12,437 nucleotides of DNA from JBAWYM01 sp037143575 (GTDB lineage: Bacteria; Patescibacteriota; Gracilibacteria; Peribacterales; Peribacteraceae): the NCBI GenBank assembly GCA_037143575.1, contig JBAWYM010000049.1, positions 1-12,437 of the forward strand, read 5' to 3'. Positions 1-5,114 of this stretch are shown here, piece by piece. Both the position numbers and the translations under genes were made by a program. Each line of letters opens with the position of its first letter. The first letter of the stretch is position 1. Under the pieces are notes generated by a model. It searched no databases. It had not been told where the DNA came from and saw nothing but the letters and a program-made list of their open reading frames with translations.

Positions 1-119
1 CTATGAGCCAGAGCCGAACCTCAAATCAGGCAGGAATTTCTTTGGACGGTAGTGAATTTTTCAGAGGTTTCTAAAGATTGCTCTATTCACCCAACCAGCG
101 AAAAAGCTACCATGCAACC

Positions 120-554
120 ATGGATCTCCCCGCTCACATCGTCCTCGCTACCGATCACGCCGGTTACCCGCTCAAGGAAGTCATCAAGGCTCACCTGATT
201 GCGCAAGGTATCGATGTCGTGGATGTCGGGACGTTTTCCGAGGAATCCGTCGACTATCCTGCAATCATCCGCAAAGGCTGTGCGGTCATCCTAGAGCAGC
301 ACTGCCCGGGCATCATCTTCGGCGGGAGCGGCAACGGCGAAGCGATGGCGGCGAATAAGGTCCGGGGCATTCGCGCTGCTGTAGGCTATTCAACGGAAAT
401 TGCACGGCTTGCCCGAGCCCACAACGATGCCAATGTCCTGAGCTTCGGCGGACGCTTCATCACGCCGGAGGATGCGAAGGCGATGGTGGATATATTCTTG
501 ACCACGCCTTTTGAAGGTGGACGGCATGAGAGGAGGGTGAAGGATTTGGAGTAA
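120..554 (+). CDS. rpiB: Ribose-5-phosphate isomerase B
   Basis: Interconverts ribose 5-phosphate and ribulose 5-phosphate in the cytoplasmic non-oxidative pentose phosphate pathway. The 144-residue product is the normal RpiB length. Family motifs are LATDHAG (residues 9-15), the SVDYP segment (43-47), GGSGNGE (68-74) followed by AANK, HNDANVL (101-107) and a closing FEGGRHERR. The cysteine that acts as base in E. coli-type enzymes (CGTG) is replaced by Gly. Glu74 in GNGE matches the glutamate used by the actinobacterial type (M. tuberculosis RpiB), so the enzyme should still be active. I chose the ATG at 120 because homologues begin just before the LATDHAG strand. An in-frame TTG at 78 would add 14 residues with no family character. 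No Shine-Dalgarno is visible. The next enzyme of the pathway, rpe, lies 142 nt downstream behind a palindromic repeat. Confidence 0.95.
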   Translation: MDLPAHIVLATDHAGYPLKEVIKAHLIAQGIDVVDVGTFSEESVDYPAIIRKGCAVILEQHCPGIIFGGSGNGEAMAANKVRGIRAAVGYSTEIARLARAHNDANVLSFGGRFITPEDAKAMVDIFLTTPFEGGRHERRVKDLE

Positions 555-576
555 GAAAAAGTTAGGGAGCCTCTAA

Positions 577-613
577 AAAATGTCATGGTGAGTTCGTCGA
601 ACCATAACATTTT
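577..613. repeat. Palindromic intergenic repeat, GTCATGGTGAG family, copy 1
   Basis: Inverted repeat between rpiB and rpe with 13-nt arms: AAAATGTCATGGT at 577-589 and ACCATAACATTTT at 601-613, one mismatch, loop of 11 nt containing GAG and GTCGA. The core matches the longer palindrome at 10506-10551, and the element at 10434-10457 is related. It could form a hairpin in rpiB-rpe mRNA, but the T-run after it is short, so I do not call it a terminator. Confidence 0.8.
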
Positions 614-696
614 GAAGAGAGTCGTAAATTTGTCGCAGTTCGATGCTTCGGCTCAACTCACTGTGACAAATATTCTTACGCTGGTACCATTAACCT

Positions 697-1344
697 GTGC
701 CCACCACCCCCATCCTCATCACCCCCTCGATCCTCTCCGCGGACTTCGGTCATTTGCAGGAGGACATCAACTCCATCGAGCCGTACGCCGACTGGATCCA
801 GCTGGACGTGATGGACGGGCACTTCGTGCCCAATCTCAGCTTCGGCGCACCGGTGGCCAAGTGTATCAAGACCAAGCTCCCGATGGATACACACCTCATG
901 GTCAGTAATCCTCAGGATCGCATCGCGGAATTCCTCGCAATTGGTGTAAAACATATTACCTTCCACGCAGAAGCGGTGAAGGGTACGGATGCACGGAGGG
1001 CTCTGATCCAAGCCATCCGCAAGGGTGGTGCTACAGCCGGAATCGCGATCAACCCCGTAACCCCTTTAAGCGAAGTGGAAGACGTGCTCGAGGACATTGA
1101 TCTCCTCCTCGTCATGTCGGTGAACCCGGGATTCTCGGGCCAAGGATTCATCACAGATGTTCTGGGAAAGGTTACCGAAGCCCGCAGGAAGCATCCCGCG
1201 CTGATGATCCAGATGGATGGAGGTATTGACGATAAGACCGCTCCCCTCTGCCGCGCGGCCGGTGCCAATAATCTGGTGACCGCAAGCTACCTTTTCACAT
1301 CCAGCGATCGAGCCGCGGCCATCGCTTCCCTGCGCGGAGTATGA
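697..1344 (+). CDS. rpe: Ribulose-phosphate 3-epimerase
   Basis: Interconverts ribulose 5-phosphate and xylulose 5-phosphate, next to RpiB in the same pathway. The 215-residue product is a TIM barrel of normal length. Motifs are TPSILSADFGHL (residues 9-20), LDVMDGHFVPN (36-46), MDTHLMV (63-69), the phosphate loop NPGFSGQGF (143-151) and QMDGGI (172-177). The metal ligands Asp37, His66 and Asp174 are present. The first metal-binding His of the family (HxDVMDG) is Gln35 here. The start is GTG at 697: an in-frame TAA lies just upstream at 691-693, so no longer form is possible, and no Shine-Dalgarno is visible. TATTCT and TACGCT at 671-682 could be -10 elements. The stop overlaps the start of the DUF192 gene. 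Confidence 0.94.
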   Translation: MPTTPILITPSILSADFGHLQEDINSIEPYADWIQLDVMDGHFVPNLSFGAPVAKCIKTKLPMDTHLMVSNPQDRIAEFLAIGVKHITFHAEAVKGTDARRALIQAIRKGGATAGIAINPVTPLSEVEDVLEDIDLLLVMSVNPGFSGQGFITDVLGKVTEARRKHPALMIQMDGGIDDKTAPLCRAAGANNLVTASYLFTSSDRAAAIASLRGV

Positions 1345-1946
1345 GGACATTTACCATCCGTCATCTCCTGCTGATCGGTACGCTCGCACTCTCGGGATGT
1401 GCATTGTCCTCGACCGTCACGGATCACCCGACCACTCCACTCCATCTCATTGCTCCAGACGGCAATGTGATCACCGTGAACGCTGAGCTGGCATTGACAT
1501 CCGCGGAAATGGAACGTGGTCTTATGAATCGTCCTTCCTTGAAGGCGGATGAAGGCATGCTCTTCGTTTTCGCCCAGACGACACCACTCTCCTTTTGGAT
1601 GAAGAACACACTGATCCCACTCGATATCTTGTTCTTCGATGACTACGGAAAGATTGTCTCGTACACGACGATGCAGCCTTGTCCTCCAGAGAAAACGGAG
1701 ACTTGCCCAATCTACGCATCACGGGGACCGGCGAGATACGCGCTGGAGGTGCCGGCGGGATGGGTACGCAATAGAAGCGTGACCACTACTCCTCTCCGCC
1801 CGCAGGGGGGAGAACGAAGATCTGTCCCGAGTGAACAAAGCGAGACAAAAGATGAAGGAGAAATACCCGAAGGAGTGCAAATGAAATTATTGGAAGATGA
1901 AATCACCGTATTTCCCTACCAGTTAGAATTACCGATTGCTCAATAA
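1341..1946 (+). CDS. DUF192 family lipoprotein with a repeat-derived insert
   Basis: A 201-residue predicted lipoprotein. Residues 1-20 form a signal peptide ending in a lipobox (LSGC, lipidated Cys20). The DUF192 domain covers about residues 45-183, with family-typical ERGLMNRPSL (58-67), GMLFVF (72-77), FWMKNTLIPLDILF (85-98), ARYALEVPAG (131-140) and a final GVQMKL (178-183). The biochemical role of DUF192 is not established; the signal peptide places it on the outer face of the membrane. The ATG overlaps the rpe stop (ATGA, 1341-1344), so translation is probably coupled to rpe. Residues about 145-174, between AGWVRN and GEIPEGVQMKL, do not look like DUF192: they are Ser/Thr/Arg/Glu-rich, and the DNA there forms hairpins. 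This looks like a short repeat inserted in frame near the end of the domain. Family call is confident; function unknown. Confidence 0.88.
   Translation: MRTFTIRHLLLIGTLALSGCALSSTVTDHPTTPLHLIAPDGNVITVNAELALTSAEMERGLMNRPSLKADEGMLFVFAQTTPLSFWMKNTLIPLDILFFDDYGKIVSYTTMQPCPPEKTETCPIYASRGPARYALEVPAGWVRNRSVTTTPLRPQGGERRSVPSEQSETKDEGEIPEGVQMKLLEDEITVFPYQLELPIAQ
1793..1853. repeat. Two adjacent hairpins inside the DUF192 gene
   Basis: Hairpin 1: TCTCCGCCC (1793-1801), GCA loop, GGGGGGAGA (1805-1813), one mismatch. Hairpin 2: ATCTGTCCCG (1820-1829) facing CGAGAC...AGAT (1841-1853), imperfect, with three extra A bases. Together they underlie the non-homologous residues of the DUF192 protein, which suggests a palindromic element inserted in a multiple of three bases. 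Only one copy is present in the window, so element status is inferred from structure. Confidence 0.5.
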
Positions 1947-2030
1947 TCCCAAGGCAGGATTCACTGATACCAAGTTGCAATGGAAAAGCTACTAATCCGG
2001 TGCTAGAAAAGCGACATCCTCTCGTACCGC

Positions 2031-2064
2031 GCCTGCCCTTCCGTAGCTCCGTAGCGAAGGAGGG
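2031..2064 (+). repeat. CCGTAGCTCC palindromic element, copy 1
   Basis: Begins GCCTGCCCTTCCGTAGCTCC (2031-2050) and continues into GTAGCGAAGGAGGG (2051-2064). CCTTC (2037-2041) can pair with GAAGG (2056-2060). The first 20 nt recur with one mismatch on the opposite strand at 7974-7993, which marks it as an interspersed repeat. Confidence 0.7.
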
Positions 2065-2236
2065 AAGCGTTTACCAAGGCCAAGAAAGCGTAGCCGACGC
2101 CTCAGATTCATGAGTAGTGTTTCAAGCGCGAAGTGGTATGAAAGCATCCAAAGTGGAAAATGGACATGAGCATGTGGTGCAATAGCAGCAGGATGCGATG
2201 ATGCATATTCCTGATACGCTGTTCTTCCGATATTTC

Positions 2237-2245
2237 TGATACTCT
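2237..2245 (+). promoter_or_regulatory. Candidate extended -10 element for the release-factor gene
   Basis: TGATACTCT (2237-2245) has the TGnTAnnnT form of an extended -10 and ends 6 nt before the ATG at 2252. That puts the expected transcription start at or next to the start codon. There is no Shine-Dalgarno between them. A near-copy of the motif (TGATACGCT) sits 25 nt upstream. Prediction from pattern only. Confidence 0.35.
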
Positions 2246-2251
2246 CCGTCC

Positions 2252-2662
2252 ATGGATTTCCCCGTCACGCTCCCGCCACAAACCCTCGCCACCGCCGCAG
2301 AGCTCCGGATCCTGCCGGAGGACATCGACGAATTCTTCGCGCGGGGCAGCGGACCCGGCGGGCAGAAGATCAACAAGACGGAGAGCTGCGTAGAGCTCAC
2401 GCACCGACCTACGAGAATACTGATCCGCATACAGCGCTTCCGTGGACAGCATGCCAATCGCATCGCCGCCTACAAGCTCCTGATCGAACGATTGGAGGAA
2501 CGGATGAAAGGAGCACAATCCAAGAGGCAGAAGGAGATGCACAAAGTCCGCAAGCAGAAGCACCGCCGTTCGCGCAGGGCCAAGGAGCGGATGCTGGAGG
2601 GCAAGCATCACCGGAGTGCCATCAAAGGACAGCGGCAAGGGATATCTCCGATAGAACCATGA
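2252..2662 (+). CDS. GGQ release-factor-like ribosome rescue protein (MTRFR/C12orf65-like)
   Basis: A 136-residue protein with only the catalytic domain of class I release factors. GSGPGGQ at residues 32-38 carries the GGQ that hydrolyses peptidyl-tRNA in the ribosomal peptidyl transferase centre. It is followed by KINKTESCVELTHRPTRI (39-56) and a helix around RGQHANRIAAYKLL. Codon-recognition domains are absent, so it should act without a stop codon, as a rescue factor. The very basic C-terminal tail (from about residue 84, rich in Lys/Arg with KVRKQKHRRSRRAKER) and the KTESCVELTHRPT wording resemble MTRFR more than E. coli ArfB, but ArfB (YaeJ) remains possible. MTRFR in mitochondria clears peptidyl-tRNA from split large subunits; that role here is inference. 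The first Met is well placed and no Shine-Dalgarno is seen. Confidence 0.85.
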   Translation: MDFPVTLPPQTLATAAELRILPEDIDEFFARGSGPGGQKINKTESCVELTHRPTRILIRIQRFRGQHANRIAAYKLLIERLEERMKGAQSKRQKEMHKVRKQKHRRSRRAKERMLEGKHHRSAIKGQRQGISPIEP

Positions 2663-2749
2663 GCAACAAAACCAATAACGAACAACTATGAACCAAAAAC
2701 TGTTCCGCTTTTCCTTGTCCGCATAGAGCATTCAAGGGATCATGACGCC

Positions 2750-3388
2750 ATGCAAACTCCCCAAGAAACCGTCGTCCTCGATCGCAAAGTAATCTGGGCA
2801 CTCATGCTCTACATCACGGCACTCACGGCATCCAATACGCTCGGCATCAAGCTCATGCCCTTCCTCTTCGGCACGCATCTCTCTGCCGCCATCTTCGTCT
2901 TCCCCGTGGTATTCATCATGACGGATGTGATCGGGGAAGTGTACGGCAAAGCCACAGCGCGGATGTTCGTCGCAACGGGATTCGGGAGCCTCATCTTCTT
3001 CCTCGCGGCCAACGTCCTCTCCAACATCATGCCAGTCTCCCCGGACTTCACGATGGCAGCGGCATACAGCCAGATCTTCGGCTTGTCTGTGCGGTTCACC
3101 ATCGCCTCGCTCGCCGCCTACATCATCGGTGAGTACCAGGATGTGTTCTCATTCTTCTTCCTCAAGGCACGCTTCGGTAGCCGCTACTTCTGGCTGCGGT
3201 CCAATCTCTCCAATCTCTGGGGTCAGCTCATCGACACGGCAGTCTGGTCGACGATCGCCTTCGCAGGGGTGTATCCGGTGCGCACGATCGTGATGATCGG
3301 CATTCCCTGGTGGCTCTTCAAATTCGGCATGGGCGTGGCGTATACGCCTCTGAGCTATTTGGGAATCTGGTTGTTGAGAAGGAAATAA
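2750..3388 (+). CDS. yhhQ: Queuosine precursor transporter (YhhQ family, DUF165)
   Basis: A 212-residue membrane protein with about six hydrophobic segments, the usual size for the family. Diagnostic segments are FPVVFIMTDVIGEVYG (residues 51-66) and RSNLSNLWGQLIDT (150-163), with the polar Asp, Glu, Asn, Gln and Asp residues typical of YhhQ. In E. coli YhhQ imports preQ0 and preQ1, and relatives carry queuine; the imported base goes into tRNA as queuosine. No queuosine synthesis gene or tRNA-guanine transglycosylase is in the window, so the exact substrate is unknown. AAGGGA at 2734-2739, 10 nt before the ATG, is one of the few Shine-Dalgarno-like sequences here. I see no preQ1 riboswitch in the 87-nt upstream gap. 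Confidence 0.9.
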   Translation: MQTPQETVVLDRKVIWALMLYITALTASNTLGIKLMPFLFGTHLSAAIFVFPVVFIMTDVIGEVYGKATARMFVATGFGSLIFFLAANVLSNIMPVSPDFTMAAAYSQIFGLSVRFTIASLAAYIIGEYQDVFSFFFLKARFGSRYFWLRSNLSNLWGQLIDTAVWSTIAFAGVYPVRTIVMIGIPWWLFKFGMGVAYTPLSYLGIWLLRRK

Positions 3389-3428
3389 GGAAGAGAGGAA
3401 GTATCTCGAACTTTTCCCATTATGCAGA

Positions 3429-3527
3429 GCAGGCATACCTGCCTGCGGGTAGCACCAGGACAGTGTTCATGAGAGGGCTCATGGTACTAAGCCGCAGGGA
3501 AGTATCCCTGCTCTCCAATGGTGGAGA
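3429..3527. repeat. Cluster of small perfect hairpins in the transporter-rpmB spacer
   Basis: Three perfect hairpins, each with a 4-nt loop: GCAGGCA-tacc-TGCCTGC (3429-3446), GCAGGGA-agta-TCCCTGC (3494-3511) and TCTCCA-atgg-TGGAGA (3512-3527). The first two share GCAGG/CCTGC ends but differ by a matched change in the stem (C-G against G-C), as expected of a structured repeat under drift. GAAGTATC occurs at about 3398, 3500 and 3530. The spacer (3389-3608) has no credible gene. Confidence 0.6.
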
Positions 3528-3608
3528 CGAAGTATCCGGCATCCATTACTAAACCATCCACGAAAATACAGCTCTAATGCAAAACGAGCGAGAACCCTAC
3601 CCACCCGC

Positions 3609-3818
3609 TCAGACGCTGAGTCCCGCCTGCATCCTCTTGGCGAGCGTGCGCAGGAACGATGCCGCCACCTTGATCGTCTTATACTTTCCGGTCGCAGGAT
3701 CGAACACACGCTTCTTCTGGATATTGGCGCGGTAGGTGCGACGGGTGTGCCGCATGGAGTGGCTTCGGGTGTTCCCGAAGACTGTTTTCTTGCCGGTTTT
3801 GACGCATTGGCGTGCCAT
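3609..3818 (-). CDS. rpmB: 50S ribosomal protein L28
   Basis: A 69-residue basic protein of the large ribosomal subunit. The opening MARQCVKTGKKTVFGNTRSH matches the L28 signature, followed by an Arg-rich stretch, VFDPATGKYKTIKVAASFLRTL and a short tail. I start it at the ATG at 3818. The reading frame is open further upstream to 3950, but those 44 residues are not ribosomal in character and a promoter fits inside them. It is transcribed away from the GT2 gene and stands alone, with no rpmG or other ribosomal gene beside it. On its own strand there is no Shine-Dalgarno before the ATG. Confidence 0.93.
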   Translation of the reverse strand: MARQCVKTGKKTVFGNTRSHSMRHTRRTYRANIQKKRVFDPATGKYKTIKVAASFLRTLAKRMQAGLSV

Positions 3819-3828
3819 AAGCGGAGGA

Positions 3829-3857
3829 AGAGTACCGATGGGGAGAGAAGGGGTCAA
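3829..3857 (-). promoter_or_regulatory. Candidate rpmB promoter
   Basis: Read on the minus strand: TTGACC (3857-3852), a 17-nt spacer, then TACTCT (3834-3829), 10 nt before the rpmB ATG. The -35 matches the bacterial consensus at five of six positions and the -10 at three of six. TACTCT is the same hexamer found before the release-factor gene. The short leader has no ribosome-binding site. Confidence 0.45.
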
Positions 3858-3887
3858 TGAAATAGTCGCGAAGAATATCGGAGTACA

Positions 3888-3984
3888 TTTGCGATTTATT
3901 GATGGTTCGTCACGGCTCACCACAAGTTTGCAAATGGCGATTGCCTGCAATAAATCGCAAATCGCAAATTTTTAAATCGCAAAT
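3888..3984. repeat. AT-rich AATCGC repeat region with a 14-nt inverted repeat
   Basis: TTTGCGATTTATTG (3888-3901) and CAATAAATCGCAAA (3948-3961) form a perfect inverted repeat around a 46-nt loop. AAATCGCAAAT is repeated directly at 3952-3962, 3959-3969 and 3974-3984. The region lies between the divergent rpmB and GT2 genes. Similar AATCGC wording appears inside the fused GT4 gene at 9827-9865. Confidence 0.65.
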
Positions 3985-4008
3985 TCCCATGAAACTCCCA
4001 TACTTCGA

Positions 4009-4014
4009 TATGAT
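4009..4014 (+). promoter_or_regulatory. Candidate -10 element for the GT2 gene
   Basis: TATGAT lies 9 nt before the ATG at 4024. There is no clear -35 at the usual distance and no Shine-Dalgarno, so a leader of only a few nucleotides is expected if this hexamer is used. Pattern-based and tentative. Confidence 0.3.
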
Positions 4015-4023
4015 AGAATTCCC

Positions 4024-4968
4024 ATGACATCTCTCTCCATAGACGTCCTCATCCCCACCTACAATCCGGGTCCCGAGCACCTGCGGGTCGCCCTCGATGC
4101 GCTGAAGAACCAAACCTACCAAAATTGGAAGGCATTCATTCACGATGAGTCGACAGAAGGAGATGTGCAGAAAATCGTGGAGCCCTATCTTGCCGATCCC
4201 CGATTCAGGTTCAAAAAAAGTGATAGACGCCTCGGCATCGGCGGCAATTGGAACGCTTGTTTGAAAGCGACATCTGCTCCGGTCGTCGCCTACCTTTTTC
4301 ATGATGATGAGTGGGGACCGAAGTATTTGGAGCGGGCTATGCATGTACTCGAAGCACATGCGACAGTCGGGCTCGTTTCGATGAATCACACCTACCGCAT
4401 CGAAGGGGCTATGGTTACCGCGAACGAATATACGGAGCTGCAGGAGTGGAAGCGCAAAAATCTCCAGCCAGGAATCCATGCCGGAAAGGAATATTTATGG
4501 GAGTGGGTGAAGACCGGGCTCAAGCCGAATATCATCGGCGAGCCGAGCTTCTGCGTGCTGCGACGAAGTGTGATGGATCAGATCGGAATCTGGAATGAAA
4601 CGATGCCGCAATCGCTCGATGCTGAGTACTGGGTGCGCATCCTAGAAGTCGCCGACTGGTTTTATCAGCCAGAGGACTCCGGCTTTTTCCGCGTCCACGA
4701 AGAAGGGACGACCGCAGTGAACCGCAGAGCCGGCAAAGGCCTCTACGACCGCTTCCAGATCCTCCAGAGCCTCATCGACCGATTATCTTCAGGACCAGAA
4801 AGGACCATCGCCAAGCGTGCACAAATCCGGCAATTCCAGGACATGGTGAAGCGCTACTTCCAAAAGCGTGACCGTGGCGACAGCGTGACCTTCAGCGGGT
4901 CGGGAATCGTGAAGAAGTTTGCGCTGCGGCATCCTTTTGTGACGGGGTGGGCGGTGATGAAAAGATGA
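4024..4968 (+). CDS. Family 2 glycosyltransferase
   Basis: A 314-residue GT-A fold enzyme that should move a sugar from a nucleotide-sugar donor to a cell-surface glycan. The N-terminus DVLIPTYN (residues 7-14) is the classic GT2 opening, followed by LKNQTYQNW (27-35) and the donor-binding Asp in HDESTEGD (40-47). HDDEW (93-97) fills the DXD position that holds the metal and nucleotide. SLDAEYWVRI (197-206) is in the place of the acceptor-side catalytic ED motif, and FRVHEEG (222-228) follows, as in many GT2 enzymes. There is no clear membrane segment, so it is probably cytoplasmic or peripheral. Donor and acceptor cannot be told from sequence. The surface-protein and GT4 genes follow on the same strand. 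Confidence 0.9.
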   Translation: MTSLSIDVLIPTYNPGPEHLRVALDALKNQTYQNWKAFIHDESTEGDVQKIVEPYLADPRFRFKKSDRRLGIGGNWNACLKATSAPVVAYLFHDDEWGPKYLERAMHVLEAHATVGLVSMNHTYRIEGAMVTANEYTELQEWKRKNLQPGIHAGKEYLWEWVKTGLKPNIIGEPSFCVLRRSVMDQIGIWNETMPQSLDAEYWVRILEVADWFYQPEDSGFFRVHEEGTTAVNRRAGKGLYDRFQILQSLIDRLSSGPERTIAKRAQIRQFQDMVKRYFQKRDRGDSVTFSGSGIVKKFALRHPFVTGWAVMKR

Positions 4969-5077
4969 AAATTCCTCCGACGAACAGCACAGCCGCATTT
5001 TTTGATCGTTCAATTTTTTGGGCGCAGGAGAAGGCACCGACAACCCATCAGTGCAACCCTGACAATTTCTTCCGATG

Positions 5078-5107
5078 TTGCGTATGTATGTGGGATTGCT
5101 GTATTCT
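5078..5107 (+). promoter_or_regulatory. Candidate promoter of the surface-protein gene
   Basis: TTGCGT (5078-5083), an 18-nt spacer and TATTCT (5102-5107). The -10 ends 7 nt before the ATG at 5115, so transcription should begin at about the start codon. No Shine-Dalgarno is present. This supports 5115 over the GTG at 4947 as the true start. Confidence 0.4.
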
Positions 5108-5114
5108 TTGTTCC

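Larger units (their letters stand above)
1947..2251. other. Gene-free spacer with a repeat element and promoter-like repeats
   Basis: This 305-nt stretch has no credible coding region. It holds the CCGTAGCTCC palindromic element (2031-2064), a weak GCGT/ACGC inverted repeat near 2089-2101, and a 14-nt direct repeat, ATTCCTGATACGCT (2207-2220) and ATTTCTGATACTCT (2232-2245), two mismatches. The direct repeat ends just before the release-factor gene. The reverse-strand reading frame across this region is only a shadow of that gene. Confidence 0.6.

Noticed and set aside
1..119. Possible end of an upstream gene or a promoter for rpiB
   Set aside because: No coding signal, and no convincing -35/-10 pair at normal spacing; TTGGAC near 42 has no matching -10.
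585..908. Open frame on the + strand before and over the start of rpe
   Set aside because: Wrong-frame reading of rpe with His/Pro/Arg-rich sequence.
2108..2731. 207-codon frame on the minus strand over the release-factor gene
   Set aside because: Antisense shadow of a GC-rich gene with a clear GGQ product; its residues are low-complexity.
2663..2749. preQ1 riboswitch or leader peptide (12-codon frame at 2688-2726) before the queuosine precursor transporter
   Set aside because: No preQ1 aptamer-like stem and A-rich tail is visible, and the tiny frame has no informative residues.
3420..3550. CRISPR array in the hairpin-rich spacer
   Set aside because: Repeats are short, unequal and unevenly spaced with no uniform spacers, and there are no cas genes.
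3310..3552. Open frame on the + strand running from the transporter gene into the spacer
   Set aside because: It overlaps the transporter in another frame and then translates hairpin repeats; no family resemblance.
3581..3610. Intrinsic terminator after rpmB (GAGCG/CGCTC stem, then TTTT on the minus strand)
   Set aside because: Only a 5-bp stem with a 15-nt loop, and it overlaps the stop codon; too weak to call.
3819..3950. N-terminal extension of L28
   Set aside because: L28 proteins start at MARxC; the upstream residues are not ribosomal, and a promoter is likely within them.
4947..5114. Longer start of the surface protein (GTG at 4947)
   Set aside because: It would overlap the GT2 gene, adds a Cys-rich segment with no signal-peptide character, and lies upstream of the likely promoter at 5078-5107.
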